This document shows positions 1-9,405 of a stretch of 64,000 bases of DNA, one piece after another. The stretch covers positions 496,001 through 560,000 of the forward strand of contig NZ_CAJEWB010000010.1 in NCBI RefSeq assembly GCF_903994035.1, written 5' to 3'. Below the pieces are notes generated by a model, which made no database searches, was not told the DNA's origin, and was given only the letters and a program-made list of their open reading frames with translations. Source of the DNA: Phocicoccus pinnipedialis (GTDB lineage: Bacteria > Bacillota > Bacilli > Staphylococcales > Salinicoccaceae). The translations under genes and the position numbers were made by a program. Numbering within the stretch: position 1 is the stretch's first letter; the number at the start of each line of letters is the position of its first letter.

Positions 1-567
1 AAGTTTAAGGCCGACAGTCTGATCTTCAAACTTTGGCCAAAGAACACCAGGTGTATCAAGAAGTTCGATAATATTACCCGCTTTAATCCATTGCTGAGTC
101 TTAGTCACACCAGGCGTATTGCCCGTTTTTGCAGACTTTCTGCGTACCATACTGTTGATAAATGTCGATTTACCGACGTTAGGAATACCAACGATCATCG
201 CTCGAATCGGACGCGGTTTTATACCACGTGCAATCATTCTGTCAAATATTTCTTGAGTCGCTTCACGAACGATTGGCTCAATTTTCTTTAAAATATTTGT
301 TTCGCGAGAGTTCAAGGGAATCGGGTAAACACCACGCGTTTTCAATTTTGCGACCCATCTATTCGTCTCTTTTGGATCTGCTAAATCCATTTTGTTTAAG
401 ACAACAATTCTCGGTTTGCTTTTTACAATCTTGTCCATCATCGGATTCTTACTCGAATATGGAATTCTAGCATCCGTAATCTCGATGACCACATCTACTT
501 TTTTTAAATTGTTCTCAATTTCACGACGTGCCTTGGCCATATGCCCTGGAAACCAATTAATCGTCAT
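1..567 (-). CDS. rbgA: Ribosome biogenesis GTPase RbgA (YlqF), 3' end cut by window
   Basis: This gene reads off the left edge, so only about 189 codons from the start are present. The protein opens with MTINWFPGHMAKARREI, the RbgA/YlqF signature, and shows the circularly permuted GTPase order: the NKMD motif (G4) comes before GIPNVGKS (G1) and DTPGV (G3). RbgA is known to promote late assembly of the 50S subunit. The ATG is preceded by a good Shine-Dalgarno (GAGGTGAGATT). It follows rplS after a terminator, the same neighbour as in Bacillus subtilis. No stop codon is visible because of the window edge, which is not a sign of a pseudogene. Confidence 0.95.
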   Translation of the reverse strand, partial: MTINWFPGHMAKARREIENNLKKVDVVIEITDARIPYSSKNPMMDKIVKSKPRIVVLNKMDLADPKETNRWVAKLKTRGVYPIPLNSRETNILKKIEPIVREATQEIFDRMIARGIKPRPIRAMIVGIPNVGKSTFINSMVRRKSAKTGNTPGVTKTQQWIKAGNIIELLDTPGVLWPKFEDQTVGLKL

Positions 568-593
568 AATCTCACCTCTAATATCAATATCTT

Positions 594-616
594 ATTTTAC
601 CATACCTTAAAGGTAT
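594..616 (-). promoter_or_regulatory. Putative extended -10 promoter of rbgA
   Basis: On the minus strand the sequence TATGGTAAAAT gives a TGn-extended -10 (TAAAAT at 594-599). It lies 26 bases upstream of the rbgA start and just downstream of the rplS terminator. The -35 region is poor. A short inverted repeat (ATACC-TTTAA-GGTAT, 602-616) lies in the spacer and could be an operator, but I have no match for it. Confidence 0.45.
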
Positions 617-756
617 TAGAAAAAGCGCATACGAATTTGCCTAGTTATCTAGAAATTAGAATTATTTTGTACACTTATAACATTATCGTATTTCTAATTT
701 ACGTTTCTCAAGATAAAAATCACTAATCAGCACATCCTACACTCGCCATAAAACAC

Positions 757-788
757 AAAAAACTCAAGACTTGAGTCTTGAGTTTTTT
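757..788 (-). terminator. Intrinsic terminator after rplS
   Basis: Inverted repeat ACTCAAGAC-(4 nt)-GTCTTGAGT flanked by A and T runs, directly after the rplS stop codon. It separates rplS from rbgA, which therefore needs its own promoter. Confidence 0.85.
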
Positions 789-793
789 TCAAA

Positions 794-1141
794 TTAGCGA
801 ACTTCTCTAATACGCGCTGCTTTACCACGTAATTTACGTAGGTAGTAAAGTTTAGCACGACGTACGCGTCCGCGACGTGTTACTTCAATTTTTTCGATTT
901 TTGGAGTGTGTACAGGGAATGTACGTTCAACACCAACACCGTAAGAAATCTTTCTTACTGTAAATGTTTCAGAAATGCCTCCGCCACGGCGTTTAATTAC
1001 AACACCTTCGAACATCTGAATTCTTTCACGTGATCCTTCAACGATACGTACGTGAACTTTAACTGAGTCACCAGCTTTGAATTCTGGAATATCAGAACGT
1101 AACTGGTCTTTTGTAATGTCATTTAATAATTGTTGTGACAT
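794..1141 (-). CDS. rplS: 50S ribosomal protein L19
   Basis: The 115-residue protein matches the usual L19 length and contains typical L19 segments ([30 protein letters not shown]). L19 lies at the 30S-50S interface. I place the start at the ATG at 1141 ([11 protein letters not shown]), which has a strong Shine-Dalgarno (GAGGAG) 7 bases upstream; an in-frame ATG 11 codons further up has no such site. It is the last gene of the rpsP-khpA-rimM-trmD-rplS series. The 111-base gap to trmD contains a small hairpin (GCAT-GAATT-ATGC) and could hold an L19 leader, but I cannot confirm one. Confidence 0.97.
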   Translation of the reverse strand: MSQQLLNDITKDQLRSDIPEFKAGDSVKVHVRIVEGSRERIQMFEGVVIKRRGGGISETFTVRKISYGVGVERTFPVHTPKIEKIEVTRRGRVRRAKLYYLRKLRGKAARIREVR

Positions 1142-1252
1142 AATAATTCTCCTCTTCTTCCAATTATCTTGCATAATTCATGCAGCGGATTATTGTGATA
1201 TATATGCATGTGCACTCGTATAATAATAGCACAACGTACTTTCTAATTCAAC

Positions 1253-1939
1253 TTATTTTTCATTCTTTTCGTTAAAATTTTCGAGTAAATCTGGACGGCG
1301 CTCGCGCGTCTTCTTATATGATTCTTCTTGTCTCCACTCTTCGATTAACTTATGGTTACCACTCAAGAGTACGTCCGGCACTTTCATACCGCGATATTCT
1401 CTCGGGCGCGTGTAATGTGGATATTCTAATAATCCTGTGGAAAAACTATCATCCAAATGACTTTCTTCCTCTATCACACCTGGTATCAATCGCACAATAG
1501 CATCTGTCATCGTCATTGATGCAAGCTCTCCACCTGTCAGTACGTAGTCTCCAATTGACACTTCATCTGTTGCAATATTTCGAATACGCTCGTCATATCC
1601 TTCATAGTGCCCATTGATAAACACTATCGTCTCCTCTTTCGACAACTCTTCTGCAAATTTCTGATCAAATGGACGACCTGACGGGCACATGAGTAACACG
1701 CGTGCATTTTTAGTATTGATTTCATCCATCGCGTTGTATACAGGCTCTGGTTTTAAAACCATACCTGCACCACCACCGTAAGGATAATCGTCAACTTGAT
1801 TATGCTTATTCTCTGCATAGTCTCTAAAGTTTACCGTATGATAGTTCACGATACCTTTTTCTCTCGCTCGCTTCAAGATAGACTGATTTAATACACCATC
1901 GTACATCTCTGGAAATAGTGTTAAGTAATGGATATTCAT
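1253..1939 (-). CDS. trmD: tRNA (guanine-N1)-methyltransferase TrmD
   Basis: TrmD methylates G37 of tRNAs that have G36, which prevents +1 frameshifting. The protein starts [12 protein letters not shown] and carries the knot-fold (SPOUT) SAM-binding segments ([34 protein letters not shown]). At 228 residues it is slightly shorter than the 240-odd residues common in Bacilli, mainly at the C-terminus. The start overlaps the rimM stop by 4 bases (ATGA), which indicates translational coupling. Confidence 0.97.
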   Translation of the reverse strand: MNIHYLTLFPEMYDGVLNQSILKRAREKGIVNYHTVNFRDYAENKHNQVDDYPYGGGAGMVLKPEPVYNAMDEINTKNARVLLMCPSGRPFDQKFAEELSKEETIVFINGHYEGYDERIRNIATDEVSIGDYVLTGGELASMTMTDAIVRLIPGVIEEESHLDDSFSTGLLEYPHYTRPREYRGMKVPDVLLSGNHKLIEEWRQEESYKKTRERRPDLLENFNEKNEK

Positions 1940-2427
1940 TCTATCATCCCTTCAATTGGAGTGATTTGAATGAATCCTTTTTCTAAATCAACTATTGGTA
2001 TGAATTCTTCTACAAACGGAATCATAATCTCTTGTTTACCTTTGATCACGAAAACATCTTTTGCTCCAGTCTCAACGATGCTTGTTACCTTACCAAGAAC
2101 CTCTCCAGTTTCAAGTAACCGTGCCTCAAGTCCGATGATATCTTTGTAATGATATTCATCTTCATCAAGTTCATTCTCTTCAGTAACCTCACCATATATC
2201 GGCTTTCCTTTTAAGTGTTCTACCTCATTGATATTTATAATACCTTCAAAAGTCAGTAAGTGGAAACCTTTATGTTTTCTGTACCCGCTAATCGTATATT
2301 CAATGTTATCTATTTCTACTACACTACCGGGTTTAAAGCGAATTTCTGCAAAGTCTGAATCACTCAAGACTTTTACTTCGCCTCTAATTCCATGGAAATT
2401 AACTAAATCTCCAATAACAATTTTCAT
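1936..2427 (-). CDS. rimM: Ribosome maturation factor RimM
   Basis: RimM assists 30S head assembly around protein S19. The 163-residue protein has the N-terminal RimM barrel ([17 protein letters not shown]) and the C-terminal PRC barrel ([20 protein letters not shown]). It sits between khpA and trmD as in other Firmicutes and overlaps trmD by 4 bases. A Shine-Dalgarno (GAGGTGAACGAGG) precedes the ATG. A hairpin with a U-run lies between khpA and rimM, so rimM-trmD is expressed by partial read-through or from an unseen promoter. Confidence 0.96.
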   Translation of the reverse strand: MKIVIGDLVNFHGIRGEVKVLSDSDFAEIRFKPGSVVEIDNIEYTISGYRKHKGFHLLTFEGIININEVEHLKGKPIYGEVTEENELDEDEYHYKDIIGLEARLLETGEVLGKVTSIVETGAKDVFVIKGKQEIMIPFVEEFIPIVDLEKGFIQITPIEGMIE

Positions 2428-2445
2428 CCTCGTTCACCTCAATAA

Positions 2446-2474
2446 AAAAACACATCACAAAGTGATGTGTTTTT
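2446..2474 (-). terminator. Intrinsic terminator/attenuator between khpA and rimM
   Basis: Stem CACATCAC/GTGATGTG with a 3-base loop and flanking A and T runs, starting right at the khpA stop codon. It lies inside a gene series that is normally co-transcribed, so it probably reduces rather than abolishes transcription of rimM-trmD. Confidence 0.75.
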
Positions 2475-2700
2475 AGTCTACATCGACAAACACTCTTTTT
2501 TTGTGATCATTATTTGAGCTAGACATAATTGTACGCACTGCTTTGATCATACGTCCTCGTCTGCCAATAATTCTACCGATATCACTTTCATGTGCATCGA
2601 TATGATAGACCACTTTACTTGGCGTCTCTTCCACCGAAAGAGTCAAACTCTCCGGATGCTCTAGCATCGGTTCAAGAATTGTTTGTAGTAGTTTTTTCAT
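2473..2700 (-). CDS. khpA: RNA-binding KH-domain protein KhpA (YlqC)
   Basis: A 75-residue KH-domain protein with the GXXG-type loop GRIIGRRGRMI near residue 43-53. KhpA pairs with KhpB in other Firmicutes to bind many RNAs, with effects on cell division and elongation. It starts 2 bases after the rpsP stop, so the two are almost certainly co-translated. Length and position between rpsP and rimM are typical; ylqD, which lies next to it in B. subtilis, is absent. Confidence 0.93.
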   Translation of the reverse strand: MKKLLQTILEPMLEHPESLTLSVEETPSKVVYHIDAHESDIGRIIGRRGRMIKAVRTIMSSSNNDHKKRVFVDVD

Positions 2701-2702
2701 AA

Positions 2703-2978
2703 TTATTTACCGAATTTTTCGTTATGGAATTTCTCCATAAGACCTTGTTTACTGAAGATGTTACGTACAGTGTCAGATGGTTTAGCACCATTTTTTAACC
2801 ACTCGAGCGCTTTTTCTTCGTTTAAAACAACGTTCTCTTCGTTTTTAGTAACTGGATCATATGAACCAATTTGCTCGATAATTCTACCATCTCTTGGGCT
2901 GCGTGAATCTGCAACTACGATACGGTAGAAAGGATTTCTTTTAGAACCCATACGAGTTAATCTAATTTTTGTTGCCAT
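2703..2978 (-). CDS. rpsP: 30S ribosomal protein S16
   Basis: The 91-residue protein has the S16 N-terminus ([20 protein letters not shown]) and [14 protein letters not shown]16 is an early assembly protein of the 30S subunit. The ATG follows a strong Shine-Dalgarno (GAGAGGAG). The gene has its own promoter immediately downstream of the ffh terminator and heads rpsP-khpA-(rimM-trmD-rplS). Confidence 0.98.
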   Translation of the reverse strand: MATKIRLTRMGSKRNPFYRIVVADSRSPRDGRIIEQIGSYDPVTKNEENVVLNEEKALEWLKNGAKPSDTVRNIFSKQGLMEKFHNEKFGK

Positions 2979-3018
2979 TTATATGAACTCCTCTCTAATA
3001 TTCAATTTTACTTTAATA

Positions 3019-3047
3019 ACTATACCAGATGAAAAAGAACTTGTAAA
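3019..3047 (-). promoter_or_regulatory. Promoter of rpsP, overlapping the ffh terminator
   Basis: Minus-strand -35 TTTACA (3047-3042), 17-base spacer, extended -10 TGGTATAGT (TATAGT at 3024-3019). The -35 hexamer lies inside the 3' arm of the ffh terminator stem, so terminator and promoter share bases. Confidence 0.75.
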
Positions 3048-3068
3048 GGCCTTTCCCTTTACAAGTTC
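3030..3068 (-). terminator. Intrinsic terminator after ffh
   Basis: A 12-bp perfect stem (GAACTTGTAAAG / CTTTACAAGTTC) followed on the minus strand by TTTTTC, just after the ffh stop codon. Confidence 0.85.
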
Positions 3069-3077
3069 AATTTATTT

Positions 3078-4424
3078 TTAAAATGGTAGTCCCATACCGC
3101 TGAATGGATTTTTCTTCTTTCCTTTACCGTTTGTAAATTGCTTCATCATTTTCTTCATCTCATTGAATTGCTTCAGTAGACGGTTCACTTCTTGAAGTGA
3201 ACGTCCGCTACCTGCGGCGATTCTACGCTTTCTTGAAATGTTAAGTTTCTCTGGTTTTTCACGTTCTTCCATAGTCATAGAACGAATGATAGCTTGAACG
3301 TGATCAATCTCTTTACCGCTCATCTTAACTTTATCAAGACCTTTGATTTTATTTGCTCCTGGCATCATCTTGATGAGCTCGTCAAGTGGACCTAAAGTCT
3401 TCACCTGATCCATTTGTGCAAGGAAATCATCTAGAGTAAATGTGTTTTCTTTAAGTTTTTGTTCAAGCTCAGCTTGATCCTCTAAGTCAACATTCATCTG
3501 CGCCTTTTCAATAATAGATAAAATATCACCCATACCTAATATACGGCTTGCCATACGTTCTGGGTGGAATGGTTCTAGGCCATCCATTTTTTCAGAAACC
3601 CCGATAAATTTAATTGGTTTTTCTGTTACAGAACGAATTGAAAGTGCTGCACCGCCACGTGTGTCACCGTCTAATTTCGTCAGTGTCACACCTGTGATAT
3701 CTAACAGGTCATTAAAACTTTCAGCAACGTTCACTGCATCTTGCCCCGTCATAGAATCTACAACGAGCATGATTTCGTTTGGTTTCGCGATTTCTTTAAC
3801 GTTCTTTAATTCGTTCATAAGGTCTTCATCGATGTGCAGTCGACCTGCTGTATCAATGATCACTGTGTCTAAATGATTTTCACGGGCATATTTCAAACCG
3901 TTTTCAACAATTGTTTCTACCTTTTCTTTATCTCCCATAGAATATACGGGGATATCGAGTTGTTTACCGATTGTTTCCAGCTGATCGATTGCTGCTGGAC
4001 GATAGATATCGCCTGCGATTAACATTGGTTTTTTATTGTGAGATTTACGTAAAAGTAACGCGAGTTTACCTGCGGTCGTTGTTTTACCTGCACCTTGTAA
4101 ACCAACCATCATAATCACTGTTGGTGGTTTTTGACTCATGTTAATCTTCGAGTTTTCTCCACCCATTAAGTTCGTAAGTTCTTCTTGAACAATTTTAATG
4201 ACTTGCTGTCCCGGTGTTAGACTCTTCATTACGTCTACACCATTCGCACGCTCAGATACATCTTTAATGAACTGGCGTACTACTTTAAAGTTTACATCAG
4301 CTTCAAGCAAAGCAAGGCGCACTTCACGCATCATCTCTTTGATGTCTTGTTCTGTAACCTTACCTTTACCCTTGATGCGGTCCATGATGCCTTGTAATCG
4401 TCCACCTAATCCTTCAAAAGCCAT
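3078..4424 (-). CDS. ffh: Signal recognition particle GTPase Ffh
   Basis: Ffh binds signal sequences and 4.5S/6S RNA and docks with FtsY to target proteins to SecYEG. The 448-residue protein has the N domain (1-90), the G domain with GLQGAGKTTTAGKLA (G1), DTAGRLHID (G3) and TKLDGDTRGGAA (G4 and closing loop), and the methionine-rich M domain from about residue 300, including the RNA-binding SGRSLQEVNRLLKQF. Length is normal. It lies 11 bases after ylxM and is the last gene of smc-ftsY-ylxM-ffh before a terminator. Confidence 0.98.
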   Translation of the reverse strand: MAFEGLGGRLQGIMDRIKGKGKVTEQDIKEMMREVRLALLEADVNFKVVRQFIKDVSERANGVDVMKSLTPGQQVIKIVQEELTNLMGGENSKINMSQKPPTVIMMVGLQGAGKTTTAGKLALLLRKSHNKKPMLIAGDIYRPAAIDQLETIGKQLDIPVYSMGDKEKVETIVENGLKYARENHLDTVIIDTAGRLHIDEDLMNELKNVKEIAKPNEIMLVVDSMTGQDAVNVAESFNDLLDITGVTLTKLDGDTRGGAALSIRSVTEKPIKFIGVSEKMDGLEPFHPERMASRILGMGDILSIIEKAQMNVDLEDQAELEQKLKENTFTLDDFLAQMDQVKTLGPLDELIKMMPGANKIKGLDKVKMSGKEIDHVQAIIRSMTMEEREKPEKLNISRKRRIAAGSGRSLQEVNRLLKQFNEMKKMMKQFTNGKGKKKNPFSGMGLPF

Positions 4425-4435
4425 AGTGTTGCCTC

Positions 4436-4768
4436 CTAATCTAAATCTTCAAGTTCTAAAAGTATTTCTTTTATGTCTGTTGGTACGTTCCCAAGTTTTT
4501 GTTTTAGCGTCTCTAACAATTGTACACGATGTTGATAGTTTTTATACATCGAAAGGTTTTTCTCATAGTGTTCTAAGAGTTCCGAAGTACGCTTTAAATT
4601 GTCGTACACTGCTTGTCTAGTTACATCTAGGTTTTCAGCGATTTCTGAGAGTTGTAAATCCTCTAAATAATACATCTCTACATATATCTGTTGTTTTTCT
4701 GTCAGAAGACTATGGTAAAAATCATAGAGATAGTTCATTCTCATTGTGCGTTCTAAATCATTCGTCAT
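4436..4768 (-). CDS. ylxM: YlxM, HTH protein associated with the SRP pathway
   Basis: A 110-residue protein with a helix-turn-helix segment ([20 protein letters not shown], about residues 40-60), characteristic of YlxM/p13. In Streptococcus and Bacillus it is encoded with ffh and ftsY and modulates SRP activity. I choose the ATG at 4768 (MTNDLERT) because family members begin shortly before the conserved TxRMNYLxDFY; an ATG 6 codons upstream is possible. The gene overlaps the end of ftsY by 11 bases. Confidence 0.92.
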   Translation of the reverse strand: MTNDLERTMRMNYLYDFYHSLLTEKQQIYVEMYYLEDLQLSEIAENLDVTRQAVYDNLKRTSELLEHYEKNLSMYKNYQHRVQLLETLKQKLGNVPTDIKEILLELEDLD

Positions 4769-5852
4769 TCTCTTCACTCGTTTCATCGATCATGTCTGAG
4801 AAGAGTCCGTATACATAGTTTTCTGCACTAAATACTTCTAGGTCATCGATTTTTTCACCAAGTCCAACAAATTTAACTGGAATTCCAAGTTCATTCTTGA
4901 TGGCAAGTACAATTCCACCCTTAGCAGTGCCGTCAAGTTTCGTTAGAACAATTCCTGTAATCTCAGTAACTTCGTTGAATGCTTTGGCTTGGCTAAGCGC
5001 ATTTTGACCAGTAGTTGCGTCTAACACAAGTAATACTTCGTGTGGCGCATTCTCGTCTACCTTCTTGATGACGTTTTTAATTTTTTCTAACTCTTTCATG
5101 AGGTTGCCTTTATTTTGTAGGCGTCCCGCAGTATCACAGATTAAGACATCTGTTCCACGACGCTTCGCAGCATTCACTGCATCAAATACAACTGCTGCTG
5201 GATCTGACCCTTCAGATTGTTTAATTACATCTGCGCCAACACGGTCTCCCCATACTTGTAGTTGGTTGATTGCTCCTGCACGGAACGTGTCTCCTGCTGC
5301 TAACATTACGCTCTTGCCTTCTTTAACGTAGCGGTGCGCAATTTTACCTATTGAAGTTGTTTTACCTACTCCGTTCACACCAACTACAAGAATTACAGTA
5401 AGGTCATCTTGCATGTTCATCTCTTCACTGATGTGATTATTTCTTTCATAAATTTCAATCATCTTTTCAACGATTACTTCTTTTAAATCTACTGTTTCGG
5501 TGATGTTTTTTAATTTTGCGTAATCACGTAATTCGTCTGTTAATTCCATAACAGTATTGAAACCAACATCCGCACTAATTAATACTTCTTCAAGTGCTTC
5601 AAAGAAATCTTCATCGACTGTACGATGCGTCGCCATTAATTGATTAATTTGAGCTTGGAATCTTTCTCGTGATTTTTCAAGTCCCATGCGGAATTTATAA
5701 CCAATTTGTTCTTGTTCCCACTCTTCAAACTCTTCTAGGGAAATCAGACCATCATCCAACTCATCTATGAGCTCATCGCTCTCTTTATTCTCTATTTCTT
5801 CATCAGTATGTTTTCCGGAAAATTTTTTCTTTAAACGATTAAACAGACTCAT
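4758..5852 (-). CDS. ftsY: Signal recognition particle receptor FtsY
   Basis: FtsY is the membrane-associated SRP receptor GTPase. The 364-residue protein has an acidic N-terminal region (residues 15-50), an N domain and a G domain with [15 protein letters not shown] (G1), DTAGRLQNK (G3) and [10 protein letters not shown] (G4). I use the ATG at 5852 ([11 protein letters not shown]) because GGAG lies 9 bases upstream; the ATG 6 codons earlier is embedded further inside smc. The gene overlaps smc by about 14 bases and ylxM by 11. Confidence 0.96.
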   Translation of the reverse strand: MSLFNRLKKKFSGKHTDEEIENKESDELIDELDDGLISLEEFEEWEQEQIGYKFRMGLEKSRERFQAQINQLMATHRTVDEDFFEALEEVLISADVGFNTVMELTDELRDYAKLKNITETVDLKEVIVEKMIEIYERNNHISEEMNMQDDLTVILVVGVNGVGKTTSIGKIAHRYVKEGKSVMLAAGDTFRAGAINQLQVWGDRVGADVIKQSEGSDPAAVVFDAVNAAKRRGTDVLICDTAGRLQNKGNLMKELEKIKNVIKKVDENAPHEVLLVLDATTGQNALSQAKAFNEVTEITGIVLTKLDGTAKGGIVLAIKNELGIPVKFVGLGEKIDDLEVFSAENYVYGLFSDMIDETSEENDE

Positions 5853-8800
5853 TGTTAATTTCTCCTTCATTAGGTTCTAAATAATTCTTAAGGTCTACGC
5901 TGATTAACTCAGAAATACCCCGTTCTTGCATAGTAACTCCGAAGAGTCGATCACTCTTTTCCATTGTACCTTTCCTGTGTGTGATAACAATGAATTGTGT
6001 GTCTCTCGATAGTCCACGTAGATAGTCTGCATAGCGAATCACATTGGATTCATCAAGCGCTGCTTCTACTTCATCTAAGATAATAAATGGACTGCCTTTC
6101 ACTTTCAGTACACTAAAGAGCAAGCTGATTGCTGTTAACGCACGTTCTCCCCCGCTCATCAGTGACATCTGAGTAAGCTTCTTACCAGGCGGTTGCGCGA
6201 TTATTTCGAGGCCGGAATTAAGATAATCGTCATCATCGAGGAGTCTTAGCTCTGCATGACCACCACCAAACATTTCTTTAAATACTTCTGTAAATTGTTT
6301 GCTGACTGAATTAAATGTTTCTTTAAAGCGTTCAGTTACTTCTTTGTCCATTTCATCAATGACGGATAGCAATGTGCGTCTCGCTTCAAGCAAATCGTCC
6401 TCTTGCTCTTTAAGATATATATAACGTTCATGAACGCGTTTATATTCATCGATTGCACCTAGGTTTACGTTACCTAGTTCTTCGATGCTTCGCTTGTTTA
6501 ATGAAATCCGCTGTCTCTTTTCTTCGATATCTTCAAAATTGTTATACAGCGCTTTTGCGCGTTCGAATGTGAGTGCGTACATCTCACTGAGATAATCAAT
6601 TTTTTGACTGAGATGTGTAGAAATTTTTTCTCTTTTGCCATGAATTTCTCTGAGTTCAATTTGAAGATTTTCGATATCTGCCAGATGACTCTGTCTTAAT
6701 ACGATGCTTTCTTTATATGACTCACTAAGTTCTGTAAGTTCCGTTGCTAAAGACTCTGTTACTTGTGAGAGTTCATTTAGCCCTTTAGACAGTCTTTCTT
6801 TATCTTCAATTAGCGCACTGATATCGAGCTCTATATTTTCATTTTCTGTCATTTTAATGCGTTCGTTTAAAGAATTAATTTCTGACTCGAACTCATCGAT
6901 TGTTGATTCAATAGAAATGAGTCGTTCTTTCTCATAGTTAATTGTCGTTTCTAGTTTTGATAAGTCGCGACGCTTCAAATGCAGTTCCTCTTTCTCTCTT
7001 AAGAGACGCTCTTCTTGATTTAAGGTCTTATCAGATAACAATGCAATCTCGTTACTTAACTCAGTAATTTCTAGTTCTTTTTCTTTGATTAGAATTGCGT
7101 AGTCTTCGAAATCACTAGAACTATCTAAAGAATCAAGTTCAGAAACGAGTGATTCATATGTCTCATTTTTAAGTGAGTATGAATATCTTAAACGTTCAAG
7201 TTCACGGTTAATTTCTTCATTCTCTTCACTTGTTTCTACCCCGCGTGCTTCTTGTCTTTTTAGTTCAACTATTAGATCTGCAATTGTTTCTTTGATTTCT
7301 TCTAATTTAGATGAGAGATCTTTTGTGCTTTTTTTATAAGATACGAGTCGTTCTTTACCATCTACAACGTCTTGCTTCATCTTAAGGACTGAGTTTTGTC
7401 GAGTTTTCGATCCACCACTCATTGCACCGCCTGGAGTTATCGTATCTCCTTCCAATGTCACGATTCTTGCTCTGTAAGATATTTCATTCGCAAGTTTAAC
7501 CCCTTCGTCTAATGTATCTACAACAATTGTCGTGTTGATTAGATGGTTCACAAGTCTCATCAGTTTTTTATCAACATTAACGATTTTCGAAAGTATTTTG
7601 TGATTAACTGTAGTTTTACGTAAAGTATCTAATACATCGTGTGGCAAGTGTCTTTCCACAATTGTAGAAAGCGGTAAAAATGTTGCGAATCCGTGTCGTT
7701 CACGTTTGAGAAATTGAATCGCATGTTTCGCATCTTGATCGGTCTTTACAACAATATTTTGGCTACCTGCACCAAGAGCCGTGTCCAGTGCCGTGACATA
7801 TTTTTCTTCAACATCAATTAATTCACCTACAGCTCCAACAATTCCGTTAAGCTTATTTTTATTCTTAAGCACTGTACGCACTCCAGGATAATATCCTTGA
7901 AAGTTCTCTTGCATGTTGATTAAGACATCGAGTCTTGATGATTCTTGTTTAATTAAGCTCTCCGCTTTTTGATAGCTTTCACTTAGTCTGTCATACTCAC
8001 TATTTTTCTCATTATATTCAGATTTAAGTTCGCGGTATTTATCACGCGCTTCGTTTAACGCACGACTTGAAGTCACTTCTTTTTCTAAAAGGATTTCAAT
8101 ATTTTTATTCAGTTCCTTAAGTTCTAAATATAACGCTTCTTTTCTTTCTCTCTTATCGTTTTCTGAAGCATCCATGCGATTTTTTGATTCGTTTTGTTGC
8201 GCCTCTTTATTTTCTAGATTTGTCTTTTCAACCATCAATGCATAGTACCGATCTTTTAAGTCTTCAATAGAAACGTCATCTTGACTTGTTAATCGTTCGA
8301 TATTTTTACGAATCGATTGGATTTCTGTTTTTAAAGATTTCTCTTCAAATAAAAGCGTTTCAACAAAATTAGTTTTTTCAGATAAAAGTCCTTTTTCTTC
8401 ACATACACGAGATTCTACCTTTTCTTTCTCCATTTGAAGATCCATCGAAAGCTGGCCGCGTGATGTTTTACGTTCTTCAAAGAGTGCCATCTTACCATTT
8501 ACTATTTCAAGATCACGCGTTAGTTCAACGATTTTTTCATTATGGTTACGTTCTTTTTGAGCGACTGCTTCACGTGAGTCACGCAAGTTCTCAATTTCAA
8601 CGTCTAGAAGTGAAACATGATTCTTGCGCTCTTCTAATAATCTCTCACTGCTTTTATATTTCGTATTAAGCGTGTTTTCTTCTTCTAAGAAAGTCTCAAT
8701 ATCATATACTGAGACTTCTATATCGCTCGATTTCATCTCTTCCATAAGAGCAAGATATTCTTCTGCTACTTTACTTTCCATTTCAAGTTGTGTATTACGA

Positions 8801-9402
8801 CTTTCAAGCTCTGAAATGATATCGTGCACTCGGTCTAAGTTTTGTTTAGTATCTTCTAACTTACGCTCCGACTCCCTTTTTCTGTGCTTGTATTTGACAA
8901 CACCTGCTGCTTCTTCAATGACTGCACGACGGTCTTCAGGCTTTGCGCTTAAAATATCATCTACTTCACCTTGAGAGATGATATTATATGCGCTTTTACC
9001 TATGCCCTGATCCATGAATAATTCAGTAATTTCTTTAAGTCGCACACGTCCACCGTTTAGGTAGTACTCACTCTCACCACTTCTATAGAGAATACGTGTC
9101 ACTTTTACAGTGTCTTCATTGACTGGTAATACACCATCTGAGTTATCTAAAGATAATGTCACTGTTGCACTGTTTTCCGCGCTTCGTTTAACTGTACCGT
9201 TGAAGATTACATCTTCCATCTTAGAGCCACGTATTGAACGTGCAGATGTTTCTCCTAAGACAAAACGAATGGCATCGATAATATTACTTTTACCACTACC
9301 ATTTGGACCAACAACTGCTGTGAGTCCTTTATTGAATTCAATTCGTGTTTTTTCAGCAAAAGATTTAAATCCTTTTGCTTCAATATTCTTTAAAAATACC
9401 AT
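5839..9402 (-). CDS. smc: Chromosome condensation ATPase SMC
   Basis: The 1187-residue protein has the canonical SMC layout: N-terminal head with Walker A GPNGSGKSN (residues 32-40), long coiled coil, hinge at about residues 500-670 (GxxGxxG motifs around TPGGAMSGGS), second coiled coil, and C-terminal head with the signature LMSGGERAL and Walker B FIILDEVEAALD. SMC works with ScpA/ScpB to organise and segregate the chromosome. It lies 3 bases after rnc, as in B. subtilis, and overlaps ftsY. Many long reading frames on the opposite strand are by-products of coiled-coil codon use. Confidence 0.98.
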   Translation of the reverse strand: MVFLKNIEAKGFKSFAEKTRIEFNKGLTAVVGPNGSGKSNIIDAIRFVLGETSARSIRGSKMEDVIFNGTVKRSAENSATVTLSLDNSDGVLPVNEDTVKVTRILYRSGESEYYLNGGRVRLKEITELFMDQGIGKSAYNIISQGEVDDILSAKPEDRRAVIEEAAGVVKYKHRKRESERKLEDTKQNLDRVHDIISELESRNTQLEMESKVAEEYLALMEEMKSSDIEVSVYDIETFLEEENTLNTKYKSSERLLEERKNHVSLLDVEIENLRDSREAVAQKERNHNEKIVELTRDLEIVNGKMALFEERKTSRGQLSMDLQMEKEKVESRVCEEKGLLSEKTNFVETLLFEEKSLKTEIQSIRKNIERLTSQDDVSIEDLKDRYYALMVEKTNLENKEAQQNESKNRMDASENDKRERKEALYLELKELNKNIEILLEKEVTSSRALNEARDKYRELKSEYNEKNSEYDRLSESYQKAESLIKQESSRLDVLINMQENFQGYYPGVRTVLKNKNKLNGIVGAVGELIDVEEKYVTALDTALGAGSQNIVVKTDQDAKHAIQFLKRERHGFATFLPLSTIVERHLPHDVLDTLRKTTVNHKILSKIVNVDKKLMRLVNHLINTTIVVDTLDEGVKLANEISYRARIVTLEGDTITPGGAMSGGSKTRQNSVLKMKQDVVDGKERLVSYKKSTKDLSSKLEEIKETIADLIVELKRQEARGVETSEENEEINRELERLRYSYSLKNETYESLVSELDSLDSSSDFEDYAILIKEKELEITELSNEIALLSDKTLNQEERLLREKEELHLKRRDLSKLETTINYEKERLISIESTIDEFESEINSLNERIKMTENENIELDISALIEDKERLSKGLNELSQVTESLATELTELSESYKESIVLRQSHLADIENLQIELREIHGKREKISTHLSQKIDYLSEMYALTFERAKALYNNFEDIEEKRQRISLNKRSIEELGNVNLGAIDEYKRVHERYIYLKEQEDDLLEARRTLLSVIDEMDKEVTERFKETFNSVSKQFTEVFKEMFGGGHAELRLLDDDDYLNSGLEIIAQPPGKKLTQMSLMSGGERALTAISLLFSVLKVKGSPFIILDEVEAALDESNVIRYADYLRGLSRDTQFIVITHRKGTMEKSDRLFGVTMQERGISELISVDLKNYLEPNEGEINNESV

Positions 9403-9405
9403 TTC

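Noticed and set aside
1-567. rbgA as a pseudogene because it has no stop in the window
   Set aside because: The frame is open to the edge with all GTPase motifs seen so far intact; it is cut by the window.
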